A stretch of DNA of 64,000 nt from positions 310,001-374,000 of the forward strand of contig NZ_JALQCS010000001.1 of NCBI RefSeq assembly GCF_023277115.1. Reading direction: 5' to 3'. Below, piece by piece: positions 1-10,288 of the stretch. Made by a program: the position numbers and the translations under genes. This DNA is from Acidithiobacillus acidisediminis. GTDB taxonomy: Bacteria > Pseudomonadota > Gammaproteobacteria > Acidithiobacillales > Acidithiobacillaceae. The first letter of the stretch is position 1. Each line of letters starts with the position of its first letter. The notes beneath the pieces were generated by a model. That model searched no databases and was not told the origin of the DNA. It saw only the letters and a list, made by a program, of their open reading frames with translations.

Positions 1-1053
1 CTGCGCGCCGAAGAGCTGGAACACCGCCTAGCAAGCCCGGAGATCCTTCAGGATCCGCAACAATACCAAGCCTTGTCGCGGGAATTGGGCGAGATCCAGC
101 CTCTGCGTGACCTCCTCGCTCGCCAACAACGCCGACAGCGGGACTATGATGATGCGGCGCGCATCCTGCGCGAAGAAGCGGATGCGGACTTGCGCGCCCT
201 GGCGGGCGAGGAGCTGACGGCCGCGGAAGCGGAAATTGCCGAGCTGGAGGCGGAATTGCGCCTGCGTCTCCTGCCCAAGGATCCGCAGGATGAACGCAAT
301 GTCTTTCTCGAGGTACGGGCAGGTACCGGCGGAGAGGAGGCGGCCCTTTTTGCTGGTGATCTGGCACGCATGTACAGCCGCTATGCCGAGAGCAAGCGCT
401 TTGGCGTAACCATCCTCTCCGCCTCCGAATCGGAGCGCGGCGGCTACCGCGAAGTGGTCCTGGAAATTGCCGGACGTGGAGCCTATTCCCGCTTCAAATT
501 TGAATCGGGTGGGCACCGCGTACAGCGCGTGCCGGAAACCGAGGCGCAGGGCCGCATCCACACCTCGGCCTGTACCGTTGCGGTCCTGCCTGAAGTGGAC
601 GAGATCGAGGGCATACAGATTCAGAGCAGTGATCTGCGCATCGACACCTTCCGCGCCAGTGGCGCCGGCGGACAGCACGTCAACAAGACCGATTCGGCAG
701 TACGGATCACCCATCTTCCATCGGGGCTGGTGGTCGCCTGCCAGGAAGATCGCTCGCAGCACAAAAACCGCGCCAAGGCCATGGCCCTGTTGCAAGCACG
801 CTTGATGGAGATGGAGCAGGAAAAGCAGCAGAGCGCCACGGCTGCGGCGCGACGCTCTCTGGTAGGCTCGGGTGATCGCTCCGAGCGTATTCGCACCTAC
901 AATTTTCCCCAGGGTAGAGTGACCGATCACCGCATCAACCTCACGCTCTACCGTCTGGAGGCCGTCATGGCTGGCGATCTCGACCCACTCTACGAGGCGC
1001 TCTTGCGCGAACACCAGGCGGACCTTTTACAAAGTCTCGGTGATGAGCCCTGA
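1..1053 (+). CDS. prfA: Peptide chain release factor 1 (5' end outside window)
   Basis: Class I release factor that recognises UAA and UAG in the ribosomal A site and triggers peptidyl-tRNA hydrolysis. The frame is open from base 1, so the first dozen or so codons lie outside the window; the TTG at 73 is only an internal codon. The GGQ catalytic motif (GAGGQHVNK) is encoded near 661-690, and the surrounding RF-1 domain and C-terminal region are complete. The stop overlaps the start of prmC, whose product methylates the Gln of this GGQ motif, so the two are translationally coupled. Identification is secure. Confidence 0.96.
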   Translation: MRAEELEHRLASPEILQDPQQYQALSRELGEIQPLRDLLARQQRRQRDYDDAARILREEADADLRALAGEELTAAEAEIAELEAELRLRLLPKDPQDERNVFLEVRAGTGGEEAALFAGDLARMYSRYAESKRFGVTILSASESERGGYREVVLEIAGRGAYSRFKFESGGHRVQRVPETEAQGRIHTSACTVAVLPEVDEIEGIQIQSSDLRIDTFRASGAGGQHVNKTDSAVRITHLPSGLVVACQEDRSQHKNRAKAMALLQARLMEMEQEKQQSATAAARRSLVGSGDRSERIRTYNFPQGRVTDHRINLTLYRLEAVMAGDLDPLYEALLREHQADLLQSLGDEP

Positions 1054-1903
1054 GACACCCACGGCGGCGGACTCCCTGCGCCAATGGCAACAATGGCTGA
1101 TCCATCAGCTGGCAACGCAAAGCGATGATGCCTCCCAAGAGGCGCGCTGGATTCTTGCCGACCTGCTGGGCAATGGGCAGACGCTCTGGCGCGACCCGCA
1201 GATGGCCCTGGGAGAGGAGCGACGTGCGCGCCTGCTGGCGCTGCTCGCCCGGCGCCTCGACGGTACGCCGCTGGCCTACTGTTTGGGGCACTGGTCCTTC
1301 ATGGATCTCGATCTGCGGGTCGATCCCCGGGCACTGATTCCCCGCCCGGATACCGAAACGCTGGTGCGTTGGGCCCTGGAGCAGTTGCCAAAGAGTGGAG
1401 CGGTACTCGATCTGGGCACGGGTTCCGGTGCAATCGTCCTTGCCCTGGCGCAGGCGCGGCCCGAACTCGACTATTGGGCGGTGGACAACAGTACGGAAGC
1501 CTTGACCCTGGCCCGGCAGAATGCCGAAGCGCTGAGACAACAGATCCACTGGTGCCAGGGCGACTGGTGTGCCGCACTCCCGGCAACACAGCAGTTTGCA
1601 TTGATTGTGAGCAATCCACCCTATCTGGCGGCCGACGATCCGCATCTTCCCGATCTGCACGCAGAGCCACGCGCTGCCCTGGTGGCCGGGGAAAGCGGCC
1701 TCGAGGCCTATCAGGCCATCCTCTCCGGTCTGGCGCCGCACCTGCGCCCCGGCACCCGCCTCGGCTTCGAACATGGCGTCGCGCAAGGCCCAGCCGTGCG
1801 TGCGCTGATGGCCGCCCATGGCTGGCAGGACCTTGCCGTGCTTTGGGATCTCGCCGGCCGGGAACGCGCGAGCACCAGCATCTGGAGGGGAGAAGATGCC
1901 TGA
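1040..1903 (+). CDS. prmC: Release factor glutamine methyltransferase
   Basis: SAM-dependent N5-glutamine methyltransferase that modifies the GGQ glutamine of RF1 and RF2. The 287-residue product has the SAM-binding motif [11 protein letters not shown] and the NPPY active-site motif ([10 protein letters not shown]), plus the usual helical N-terminal substrate domain. GTG at 1040 and ATG at 1043 are adjacent possible starts; both lie inside the last codons of prfA. The 3' end overlaps the start of mutM by 8 bases. Length and context match the prfA-prmC pair of many proteobacteria. Confidence 0.94.
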   Translation: MMSPETPTAADSLRQWQQWLIHQLATQSDDASQEARWILADLLGNGQTLWRDPQMALGEERRARLLALLARRLDGTPLAYCLGHWSFMDLDLRVDPRALIPRPDTETLVRWALEQLPKSGAVLDLGTGSGAIVLALAQARPELDYWAVDNSTEALTLARQNAEALRQQIHWCQGDWCAALPATQQFALIVSNPPYLAADDPHLPDLHAEPRAALVAGESGLEAYQAILSGLAPHLRPGTRLGFEHGVAQGPAVRALMAAHGWQDLAVLWDLAGRERASTSIWRGEDA

Positions 1904-2708
1904 ATTGCCCGAGGTGGAGGTCACGCGCCTCGGCATTGCGCCCCACCTCATCGATCGGCGCATCAGCACCGTGATCGTGCGCGAGCCACGCCTGCGTCGG
2001 CCGGTTAATGCCGATCTGCCGTCGCGACTGCAAGGACAGACCATCCACCGCCTCTGGCGGCGTGGAAAATATCTCCTCGCCGATCTCGACACCGGACAGC
2101 TCCTTCTCCATCTCGGGATGTCTGGCCACCTGCGCGTTCTCCCAGCCACGATTCCAGCCCAACGCCATGATCACATTGATCTGGTCCTGGATAACGATCA
2201 GTGCTTGCGCTTTCATGATCCGCGCCGCTTTGGCCTGCTGCTCTGGGGGCCAGACTGGTCCACCGACCCGCTCCTGCAGCACCTAGGACCCGAGCCTCTG
2301 GGTGATGTTTTTGACGGAGACTACCTTTACACCCGCAGTCGAGGCCATCACCAGGCCATCAAGACCTTTCTGATGGATGCCCACAATGTAGTGGGGGTGG
2401 GCAACATCTACGCCAACGAATCCCTGTTCCGCGCCGGCATCGATCCGCGCCGCGCCGCTGGACGCATCTCCCGCGCGCGTTACCAACACCTGGCCGAGGC
2501 CGTTGTGGAGATCCTGCAAGCAGCGATTGCAGAAGGAGGAACGACTCTGCGCGACTTTACCCGTCCTGATGGCGAAAAGGGATATTTTCGACTATCTCTT
2601 GCCGTGTATGGGCGAGAGGAAGAACCCTGCGTACGTTGTGGGGAGCCATTGCGCGGTCTGCGCATTGGTGGACGGTCCTCCTTTTTTTGTGGGTATTGTC
2701 AGCGTTAG
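1896..2708 (+). CDS. mutM: Formamidopyrimidine-DNA glycosylase
   Basis: Base-excision repair enzyme that removes 8-oxoguanine and ring-opened purines and cleaves the abasic site. The mature N-terminus PELPEVEV supplies the catalytic Pro2 and Glu3. A helix-two-turn-helix region (VVGVGNIYANESLFRAGI) and the C-terminal zinc finger with four cysteines (CVRCGEP...FFCGYCQ) are intact. Product is 270 residues, the usual size. ATG at 1896 is chosen because it gives the obligatory MPELPE start; a longer upstream reading would bury the catalytic proline. Overlaps prmC. Confidence 0.96.
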   Translation: MPELPEVEVTRLGIAPHLIDRRISTVIVREPRLRRPVNADLPSRLQGQTIHRLWRRGKYLLADLDTGQLLLHLGMSGHLRVLPATIPAQRHDHIDLVLDNDQCLRFHDPRRFGLLLWGPDWSTDPLLQHLGPEPLGDVFDGDYLYTRSRGHHQAIKTFLMDAHNVVGVGNIYANESLFRAGIDPRRAAGRISRARYQHLAEAVVEILQAAIAEGGTTLRDFTRPDGEKGYFRLSLAVYGREEEPCVRCGEPLRGLRIGGRSSFFCGYCQR

Positions 2709-2728
2709 CAGCAGCAAACGGGAGAGCC

Positions 2729-4687
2729 ATGACGAACGCAGGTAACGATTCACCGATTCTGCAGAGCTTGCAATCCTTCCAACTCTGGCGTGAACAGGTC
2801 GCCCAATCCCTGCACCGCCTCGCCGAACTGACCGGGGACTTCGGTCTGATCCCCGGCGGCAGCATCCTTCAATTGGAAAATCTCGCCTTTGCCATTGAAC
2901 AGGACCATCTGCGTCTGGCCGTAGTGGGGGAATTTTCCCGCGGCAAAACGGAACTAATCAACGCCCTCCTCTTCGCTGATCAGGGTCAACGCTTTTTGCC
3001 CTCCAGCACCGGGCAAACCACTATGTGTCCAGTCGAAATCCGCGGCGCGCCGCAAGGCCGCCCCGGACTGCAGCTTTTGCCCATTGCCAGCCGCAGCATG
3101 GATATCAGTATTGAAAAGCTGAAGCGCGCGGGCAGCGCATGGGTGCGCATGGACTGCGCAGACGAGGCCAAACGCGGACAACGCTTCAAGGTGTTGACCG
3201 AAACGATTTGTGTCGCCATTGAAGAAGCTCGGCGTCTGGGCCTCTGTCCTCCCCTCAACCGGGTCGCGAAAAGTCGCGAAAATACCGTCTGCCCCTCCTG
3301 CGGTCTCGGCAAGGTGCTGATCCCCCGCTGGCGTCACGCCATGCTGTTTCTTCCTCACCCCATTCTTGATGCCGGCCTTACCGTACTGGACACTCCCGGT
3401 TTGAACGCCATCGGTGCGGAACCCGAGCTGACCTTCAGCATGCTCAACGATGCCGATGCGCTGCTCTTTCTGCTGAGTGTCGACACTGGGGTGACGCAGA
3501 GCGATCTGGTCATCTGGGAACAGTATCTCAAGCGCAATCGCAATCAACACCAACTCGTGCTGCTCAACAAGATCGATATGCTTTGGGACGAACTGCGCGA
3601 CCCCTTCGAGATCGAGGAAGAAATCGAAGCGCAGGCGCAACGTACCGCCGAACGGCTGGGCATCGCGCGTGCACAGGTCATCCCCATCAGTGGGCAGAAG
3701 GCCTTGTTGGGGCGTATCCGCGGCAACGAAGAACTGCTGCAGCGCAGTGGCATTCTGGAGTTGGAAAAGGCCATCGCCGACCTGATCATCCCGGGGCGTC
3801 GCAAATCGTTGGAAGAGAAAGGCCAGCAACTGGCCAAACGCATCCTGACGGAGCAACAGGTGCTGCTCTCCGAGCAAGATCAGCGACTCGTCACGCAAAT
3901 GCAAAGTCTGCACGATCTGAAAGAGCGAACGGGGGAAAAGGTTCCCAAGCTGGTTCGCCAGCACCAGCAGCGCCTGGCGCAATTCGAGCACGATCGCGCT
4001 GCCTTTGAGGGGCGCAAGCTCGCCTTCCAGCATTCGGTGCAGGAACATCTTCTGGCTCCCCTGTCCACCACTACGTTTGATCTCATCATCAGCAACGCCA
4101 AGGGGGAAATGCTCTCGGCCTGGACGACCGCCGGCATCGTCGAGCGCTTTCACGTCTTTTTTGCCGAGGCGACCCGGCAGTTCGATACTGCGCTTGCCGG
4201 CGCGGAAACCGTCAATGCCGAAATTGCGCGCGAATATGCCGCGCTACAGCAACGCTATTCCTTGCCCGCATTGGCCACCCTTCCCTACGCCATTCTGCCC
4301 CGGCGCGCAGAACTGCTGGCCATGGCGGAGAGCTATGAACGCTTTGGCATGATGCTGGAAATTGCCGTGAATACCCAAAGTAGCGTCGTGCGCAAGGCCT
4401 TTCTCACCGTGGCGGCAAAAGTGCGCGACTACATGCTCGAGACGCGCCGCGATGCGCAGAATTGGGTAGACGAGGTGATGGCTGTCATGAACCAATACCT
4501 CGAGAGTTATCATCAGAAATCTGCCGAGGAGCTGGAAGCACTGGAGCGTATCTCTCAGGCCATGGACAGCATTGATAGCCGTAGCGAGCGCCTGCAAGCA
4601 CAGCGCACGGCTACACAGGAGCAGCTGAGCACGTTAGAAAAGATCCATTCCCAGATGCAGGATGCCCTCGGCGCGACTTTCCCGTGA
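2729..4687 (+). CDS. Dynamin-like large GTPase
   Basis: A 652-residue dynamin-superfamily protein. The G1 loop is GEFSRGKTELINALL (about residues 70-84), G3 is LDTPGLNAIG (about 220) and G4 is LLNKIDML (about 280); the remainder is long helical sequence as in bacterial dynamin-like proteins, which remodel membranes. The stretch between G1 and G3 is long and carries a CPSC motif with a further Cys upstream, suggesting a small metal-binding insertion. ATG at 2729 has a GGGAGAG ribosome site; the open frame runs further upstream into mutM but that part has no support. The cellular role is not known. Confidence 0.8.
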   Translation: MTNAGNDSPILQSLQSFQLWREQVAQSLHRLAELTGDFGLIPGGSILQLENLAFAIEQDHLRLAVVGEFSRGKTELINALLFADQGQRFLPSSTGQTTMCPVEIRGAPQGRPGLQLLPIASRSMDISIEKLKRAGSAWVRMDCADEAKRGQRFKVLTETICVAIEEARRLGLCPPLNRVAKSRENTVCPSCGLGKVLIPRWRHAMLFLPHPILDAGLTVLDTPGLNAIGAEPELTFSMLNDADALLFLLSVDTGVTQSDLVIWEQYLKRNRNQHQLVLLNKIDMLWDELRDPFEIEEEIEAQAQRTAERLGIARAQVIPISGQKALLGRIRGNEELLQRSGILELEKAIADLIIPGRRKSLEEKGQQLAKRILTEQQVLLSEQDQRLVTQMQSLHDLKERTGEKVPKLVRQHQQRLAQFEHDRAAFEGRKLAFQHSVQEHLLAPLSTTTFDLIISNAKGEMLSAWTTAGIVERFHVFFAEATRQFDTALAGAETVNAEIAREYAALQQRYSLPALATLPYAILPRRAELLAMAESYERFGMMLEIAVNTQSSVVRKAFLTVAAKVRDYMLETRRDAQNWVDEVMAVMNQYLESYHQKSAEELEALERISQAMDSIDSRSERLQAQRTATQEQLSTLEKIHSQMQDALGATFP

Positions 4688-4742
4688 CGCCAAGACAATC
4701 AGCCACCAGGCAGGCGGCCTAACGTCCCTCCCGGTACAAGCG

Positions 4743-5535
<793 letters not shown>

Positions 5536-5539
<4 letters not shown>

Positions 5540-6105
5540 GAGACTCTCCTCTGCTGCCGTAACAAAACGTAGTGACTATCCCCGCAGACGCCTTGGCGAT
5601 GGACTTGCCAATGCGCAGGCAGGCTACTGGCTGGCCACAACTCCTGGGCACTGGCCTCGAGATAGAGCCATCCGCCCGGACGAACCGGGCTCTGCTCACC
5701 CAGTAGCAGGGGGTGCAGACGCTCCGGCCAGCCCTGCGCAAACGGGGGGTCGGCAAAGAGCACATCGTAGGATGCCTGCTGTCGCGACAAAAATGCTACG
5801 GCATCGTGGGCCAGCAGGTGCCGATGCGGATCCAAGCCACAGGCAACCAGGTTCTGCGCCAGAATGCGCCGATGGAGAGGAGATTTTTCGACGAAATCTA
5901 CCCGTGCCGCGGCGCGGGACCAGGCTTCGAGGCCGAGGGCCCCGCTGCCAGCAAAAAGATCGAGCACTTCCGCGCCCGCAATCTCTGCCGCCAGCCAGTT
6001 GAAAAGGCGCTCCCGCACCACTCCGGGCGTCGGGCGGACACCGCTGCCGCGAGGGGTTTGCAACTTTCTGCCGCGCAATCTTCCGGCAATGATGGCAACC
6101 GTCAT
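5536..6105 (-). CDS. rsmD: 16S rRNA (guanine(966)-N(2))-methyltransferase
   Basis: SAM-dependent methyltransferase that modifies G966 of 16S rRNA during small-subunit assembly. The product of 189 residues begins MTVAIIAGRLRGRKL, has the SAM loop VLDLFAGSGALGLE and the catalytic DPPF motif (LFADPPFAQG). The open frame continues upstream into the divergent ftsY leader, but ATG at 6105 gives the family-typical RxLRGRKL start. First gene of the rsmD-coaD-ferredoxin run and divergent from ftsY. Confidence 0.94.
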
Positions 6106-6187
6106 GGGATTTCCCGGTGATTGTTCGGCCGCGCCCTTCGCGAGATAATGCAGCTTGGTAGCGAAAAATGAGGTTGGTCCGAAGATC

Positions 6188-7387
6188 ATGGTTTTTGGCT
6201 GGTTGAAGCGTAACAAAAGCGCCCCAGAAGAGGAAATCCCCCCCGCGCCGGCGCCTCCAGAGCCTACCCAGCCCTCAGCACCCACTGCGCCAGCAACAGA
6301 ACCGGGCGACGCCCAGCAAACAGATGGCGAATCTTTGCTGCCTGAGGCAGAGCCTGGTCTCGGCATCCCTGCGTCGATGAGAGACCAAGGCGTCGAGCCC
6401 GTCGCCGTAGCGGAGGATGGGCGTCCGGCGGAAACCCCTTCAGAGTCGCCAGAAACTGCAAAACAGGGCTTTTTCACCCGACTCAAATCCGGTCTGAGTC
6501 GCTCCCGGGAGCAGCTCAGTGAAGGTGTGGCGCGCTTGGTCCTGGGCAAAAAGGAGATCGACGACGAACTCCTGGAGGACCTCGAGGCCATCCTGCTGCA
6601 ATCGGACGTTGGTGTGCCGGCCACCCGCAGCATCATGGATGCCGTCACTCAGAAGGTCCGCCGCAAGGAACTTACCAATCCTGCCGCTTTGCAGCAGGCC
6701 ATTCGCCAGTCCTTGCTCGAGCTTTTGCAGCCGCGCTGCGAAAGCTGGGCACCCAGCAAGGGTCAAACGCAAGTGCTGATGATGGTAGGCATCAATGGTG
6801 CTGGCAAGACGACCACCATTGGTAAGCTGGCAGCGCGTTGGAAGGGGGCCGGTTTTCAGGTGCTGCTTGGCGCCGGTGATACCTTTCGTGCCGCCGCGGT
6901 CGAACAGCTGCAGGGTTGGGGCGAACGGGTCCAGGTGCTAGTGATCGCCCAGGGTAGCGGCGCCGATAGCGCCTCGGTGATTTTCGACGCCTACGCAGCA
7001 GCGCGCTCTCGTGGTGCCGACCTACTCATTGCCGATACTGCAGGCCGCCTGCACACCCAAGGCCATCTGATGGAAGAGTTGAAGAAGGTAAAGCGGGTGC
7101 TGGGCAAACAGGATCCCGCGGCACCGCAGCAAATCTGGCTGGTGCTCGACGCCGGTACCGGCCAGAATGCGCTGCAGCAGGCACAGCAGTTCCATGCTGC
7201 TGTGGGCCTTACCGGCATCTGCATCACCAAGCTTGACGGCACCGCGAAAGGCGGTGTCGTCGCGGCCATTGCCCAGGCCCTGCCGATTCCCATTCGTTTC
7301 ATTGGGGTGGGCGAGGGCGTGGACGATCTTCGCCCCTTTGATGCGGAAGCCTTTGTTGACGCATTGTTTACGCGGGAGTCCGCATGA
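6188..7387 (+). CDS. ftsY: Signal recognition particle receptor FtsY
   Basis: SRP-receptor GTPase that docks ribosome-nascent chain complexes at the membrane for cotranslational insertion. The 399-residue product has an acidic, proline-rich A region (about 10-85), a helical N domain (about 90-180), and the NG GTPase domain with G1 GINGAGKTTTIGKL (about 200), DTFRAAA, DTAGR and TKLDGTAKGG. ATG at 6188 is preferred to an upstream TTG at 6155. The stop overlaps the ftsE start (ATGA), giving the classical ftsY-ftsE-ftsX-rpoH order. Confidence 0.96.
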   Translation: MVFGWLKRNKSAPEEEIPPAPAPPEPTQPSAPTAPATEPGDAQQTDGESLLPEAEPGLGIPASMRDQGVEPVAVAEDGRPAETPSESPETAKQGFFTRLKSGLSRSREQLSEGVARLVLGKKEIDDELLEDLEAILLQSDVGVPATRSIMDAVTQKVRRKELTNPAALQQAIRQSLLELLQPRCESWAPSKGQTQVLMMVGINGAGKTTTIGKLAARWKGAGFQVLLGAGDTFRAAAVEQLQGWGERVQVLVIAQGSGADSASVIFDAYAAARSRGADLLIADTAGRLHTQGHLMEELKKVKRVLGKQDPAAPQQIWLVLDAGTGQNALQQAQQFHAAVGLTGICITKLDGTAKGGVVAAIAQALPIPIRFIGVGEGVDDLRPFDAEAFVDALFTRESA

Positions 7388-8043
7388 TCGAGTTCATCAA
7401 TGTTACCAAGCATTATCCGGGACGACGGCATGTCCTACGCGAGCTAAATCTGCAGCTCGAAAAAGGGGAGATGGTCCTGCTCACCGGCCCTTCCGGGGCG
7501 GGGAAAAGCACCCTGCTCAAGCTGCTCACCCGCCTGGAAGCGGTCAGTCACGGAACCCTGCGCGTGGCCGGCGTCGATCTGGCGACGTTGCGCCGGCGCC
7601 ATATTCCCGCCTATCGCCGGCGCGTGGGGGTCGTGTTCCAGGACCATAAACTGCTCATGGATCGCACGGTCTATGCCAATGTTGCCCTCACCTTGCAGGT
7701 TGCGGGGATGTCGGCGCGGCAGCTCGATCATCGCGTGCGCGCGGCCCTCGACAAGGTGGGGCTGGGAGAGCACTGGCGGGAATTTCCAGAAACTCTTTCT
7801 GGGGGAGAACAGCAGCGGGTGGGCATCGCCCGGGCCATTGTCCATACGCCAGAGATCCTGCTTGCCGATGAACCCACCGGCAACCTCGACCCCACCCTGA
7901 GTAACGAGATCCTCGACATGTTCCGCGATTTTTATCGCCACGGCACCACGGTGCTGGTCGCCACCCACGACCAGGGGCAGGTGGAGCGCATGTGTTTGCG
8001 CACCCTGCACCTCCATCATGGCCAAGTGCAGGAGAAAGCATGA
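7384..8043 (+). CDS. ftsE: Cell division ATP-binding protein FtsE
   Basis: ATPase subunit of the FtsEX complex, which acts at the divisome and controls activation of peptidoglycan hydrolases. The 219 residues show Walker [10 protein letters not shown] (about 36-44), Q-loop region VFQDHKLL, signature LSGGEQQR, Walker [12 protein letters not shown] and the switch His in VATHD. Start overlaps ftsY stop; stop overlaps ftsX start, so all three are coupled. Confidence 0.96.
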   Translation: MIEFINVTKHYPGRRHVLRELNLQLEKGEMVLLTGPSGAGKSTLLKLLTRLEAVSHGTLRVAGVDLATLRRRHIPAYRRRVGVVFQDHKLLMDRTVYANVALTLQVAGMSARQLDHRVRAALDKVGLGEHWREFPETLSGGEQQRVGIARAIVHTPEILLADEPTGNLDPTLSNEILDMFRDFYRHGTTVLVATHDQGQVERMCLRTLHLHHGQVQEKA

Positions 8044-8945
8044 GCCTACACGTTCGTCTGCAGGCTCTCGGCAACGCGCGCGATACCCTCCTGCGCCAGC
8101 CCATTGCCTCTCTGCTCACCATTATTGCCCTCGCCGTGGTATTCGCCCTACCCGTCGGGCTTTTCACCGCGCTCGGCAACCTACAGCAGCTCCTCGCCAG
8201 CTGGCATAATCAAGCCCAGATTTCTTTATACTTACATGATGATGCAACGCCACAGGCCATCGCCCAGCTGCGCAGCCAGCTGCGCCAGAGCCCTGGCGTG
8301 GTCGATGTACGCTTCGTGGGCAAAAATCAGGCCTTGGACGACTTTCAGCATTACGCCGGAATGACGGCGGCCATTCATACCTTGGGGGAAAATCCCCTGC
8401 CGGCCTCGTTGATCGTGGAGCTGAACCCTCTGGCGCAGAGTCCCGCCGATCTGGAGTCGCAGGTACAACGCTGGAGCCATGAGCCCATCGTCCGCAGCGC
8501 CCAATCGGATCTGAAGTGGGTTGCGCGACTCCAGGCGATCGTCGCCCTGGGGACCCGCGCCGTTTATCTCCTCGCCGTCCTCCTGGCCCTAGGCGCTGTG
8601 CTGGTAATGGGGAACACCATCCGCCTGCACATCGAACAGCGCCGCGACGAGATCGAAATCAGCTCCCTGGTCGGGGCCACCAAGGGTTTCATTCGCCGCC
8701 CCTTCCTGTATCAGGGGCTGATCCAGGGGGTCCTCGCCGGCTTTCTGGCGTGGTTGATCGTGGCCATTGCCTTTGCTGTCCTGCAGGGCCCGGTCAGTCA
8801 CCTAGCCAGCCTCTATGGCACCAACTTTCCCCTGCGCGGGTTGACGCCCGGAGAAGGCTTTCTCCTGGTGCTCATCAGTGCCGCGCTGGGCTGGTTGGGT
8901 TCGCTGGTGGCCGTAGGCCGCCATCTCGATAATACGGTCTCTTGA
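8040..8945 (+). CDS. ftsX: Cell division protein FtsX
   Basis: Membrane subunit of FtsEX. The 301-residue protein has the expected topology: one N-terminal membrane segment (about 20-45), a periplasmic domain (about 50-165) and three C-terminal segments in the FtsX domain. ATG at 8040 overlaps the ftsE stop and is chosen over an upstream in-frame codon at 7992 that would overlap ftsE extensively. The periplasmic domain carries the family-like stretch SPGVVDVRFVGKNQAL. Confidence 0.94.
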   Translation: MSLHVRLQALGNARDTLLRQPIASLLTIIALAVVFALPVGLFTALGNLQQLLASWHNQAQISLYLHDDATPQAIAQLRSQLRQSPGVVDVRFVGKNQALDDFQHYAGMTAAIHTLGENPLPASLIVELNPLAQSPADLESQVQRWSHEPIVRSAQSDLKWVARLQAIVALGTRAVYLLAVLLALGAVLVMGNTIRLHIEQRRDEIEISSLVGATKGFIRRPFLYQGLIQGVLAGFLAWLIVAIAFAVLQGPVSHLASLYGTNFPLRGLTPGEGFLLVLISAALGWLGSLVAVGRHLDNTVS

Positions 8946-8973
8946 AATGTCGCCATGGTGTCCCCATGTGTTG

Positions 8974-8997
8974 AAAGGTTGTCCGCAGCAAACCTTT
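8974..8997. repeat. Small inverted repeat between ftsX and rpoH
   Basis: A 7-bp inverted repeat, AAAGGTT and AACCTTT, with a 10-base loop lies in the 97-base gap between ftsX and rpoH. No T-run follows, so it is not a clear intrinsic terminator; it could be a structured element in the rpoH leader. Confidence 0.3.
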
Positions 8998-9042
8998 GCG
9001 TCAGACGCTGGTCTAAACTGAGGACGGGAACGGAGGCAGGCA

Positions 9043-9900
9043 ATGAATGAATTGGCGGTGATGAACAGGGATCTGACAAGTGTTGACGGGATGGCAGCGT
9101 ACCTGCGTTTCGTCAATGCGCAGCCCCTCTTGAGCGCCGACGAAGAGCGGGACTACGCGCAGCGCCTGCGCGAGAGTGAAGACCTGGAAGCGGCCAAGGC
9201 GCTGGTGTTGAGTCACCTGCGTTTCGTGGTGCGCGTCGCGCGCGCCTACCGCGGTTATGGGCTACCCGAGGCCGATCTGATTCAGGAAGGCAACATTGGG
9301 CTGATGAAAGCGGTGAAGCGCTACGACCCCGACCATGGGGTACGTCTGGTGTCCTTTGCCGTGCATTGGATCAAGGCTGAAATGCACGAGTTCATCCTTC
9401 GCAACTGGCGCATCGTCAAGGTCGCTACCACCAAGGCACAGCGGAAACTGTTCTTCAATCTGCGTTCCAGTCGCAGCGAAACCGGTTGGATGAATCAGGC
9501 GGAGAGTGCGGCCATCGCCGAAGAATTGGGGGTGGCGCAGAGCGAAGTTCTGGAGATGGAAGGGCGGATGGCGGGCCACGACTACTCCCTCGATCAAAGC
9601 AGTGAGGATGACGAAGGGCACGCGCGCAGTTTCGAACTGGAAGACCCTGCCCTCTCCTCGGTCGATCAGGCCATTGATCGGGATTGGGATCGCGCACGCG
9701 AGCAGGGGCTGCACGGCGCCTTATTGTCTCTGTCCCCCCGCGATCGCTATATCATCGAAAACCGTTGGCTCAGTGAAGATCCGAAGACCCTGCAAGCCTT
9801 GGGAGATGAGCTCGGGGTCTCGGCAGAGCGCATTCGACAACTGGAAAAAAGCAGCATGAGCAAGTTGCGGCAGCGTCTGCTGGACCATGCTGCGGCCTGA
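9043..9900 (+). CDS. rpoH: RNA polymerase sigma factor RpoH (sigma-32)
   Basis: Heat-shock sigma factor directing RNA polymerase to chaperone and protease promoters. The 285-residue product has region 2 (DLIQEGNIGLMKAVKRYDP followed by LVSFAVHWIKAEM), the RpoH-box region around QRKLFFNLR (about 128-136), and region 4 with a helix-turn-helix near the C-terminus (ALGDELGVSAERIRQLEKSS). A strong GGAGG sits 6-7 bases before ATG 9043. The stop overlaps the next gene (TGATG), so the DsrE protein is coupled to it. hslVU, a typical RpoH target, lies a few kilobases away. Confidence 0.95.
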   Translation: MNELAVMNRDLTSVDGMAAYLRFVNAQPLLSADEERDYAQRLRESEDLEAAKALVLSHLRFVVRVARAYRGYGLPEADLIQEGNIGLMKAVKRYDPDHGVRLVSFAVHWIKAEMHEFILRNWRIVKVATTKAQRKLFFNLRSSRSETGWMNQAESAAIAEELGVAQSEVLEMEGRMAGHDYSLDQSSEDDEGHARSFELEDPALSSVDQAIDRDWDRAREQGLHGALLSLSPRDRYIIENRWLSEDPKTLQALGDELGVSAERIRQLEKSSMSKLRQRLLDHAAA

Positions 9901-10241
9901 TGACACCTGCTGCTCTGTCCCTGGTTTTTCATATCGACGAACTCGGCCATTGGCCAGTGTTACTGGGCAATTTACGCAATGCCCTACGGTGTACGCCCCC
10001 ACCGAGTCTGCGGGTCATCGTCAATGGTCCTGCACCCATCGCACTGTGGGCCAATAGTCTTTGGCGCCGCGAAGCCTGCGCGCTGATCGCGCAAGGGGTG
10101 GAGTTTTTCTTTTGTCAAAATAGTTTGGTGGCCTACGAACTCGATGCCGCAGGCCGCCCGGAAGGGAGTCATCTGGCACCTGCTGGCGTCCTCGCCCTCG
10201 CCGAGGCACAGCAACAGGGTTTTTCCTACATCAAGCCCTGA
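9900..10241 (+). CDS. DsrE-family protein, cytoplasmic
   Basis: A 113-residue DsrE/DsrF-like protein: FHIDELGHWPVLLGNLRNAL, the strand RVIVNGPAPIAL, a Cys in FFFCQNSL and the C-terminal GFSYIKP that typifies the family. No signal peptide. Family members move or bind reduced sulfur, or form complexes with sulfurtransferases; the substrate here is unknown. ATG overlaps the rpoH stop, an odd partner that may mean co-induction. It is a distant relative of the exported DsrE protein at 29680-30177. Confidence 0.75.
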   Translation: MTPAALSLVFHIDELGHWPVLLGNLRNALRCTPPPSLRVIVNGPAPIALWANSLWRREACALIAQGVEFFFCQNSLVAYELDAAGRPEGSHLAPAGVLALAEAQQQGFSYIKP

Positions 10242-10288
10242 TTTTCTCCCTTCCCCTCATCATCAGGAAGAGCAACGGGAGGGATCTT

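Noticed and set aside
8974-8997. Inverted repeat after ftsX as an intrinsic terminator
   Set aside because: Seven-base AT-rich arms without a T-run; listed only as a repeat.
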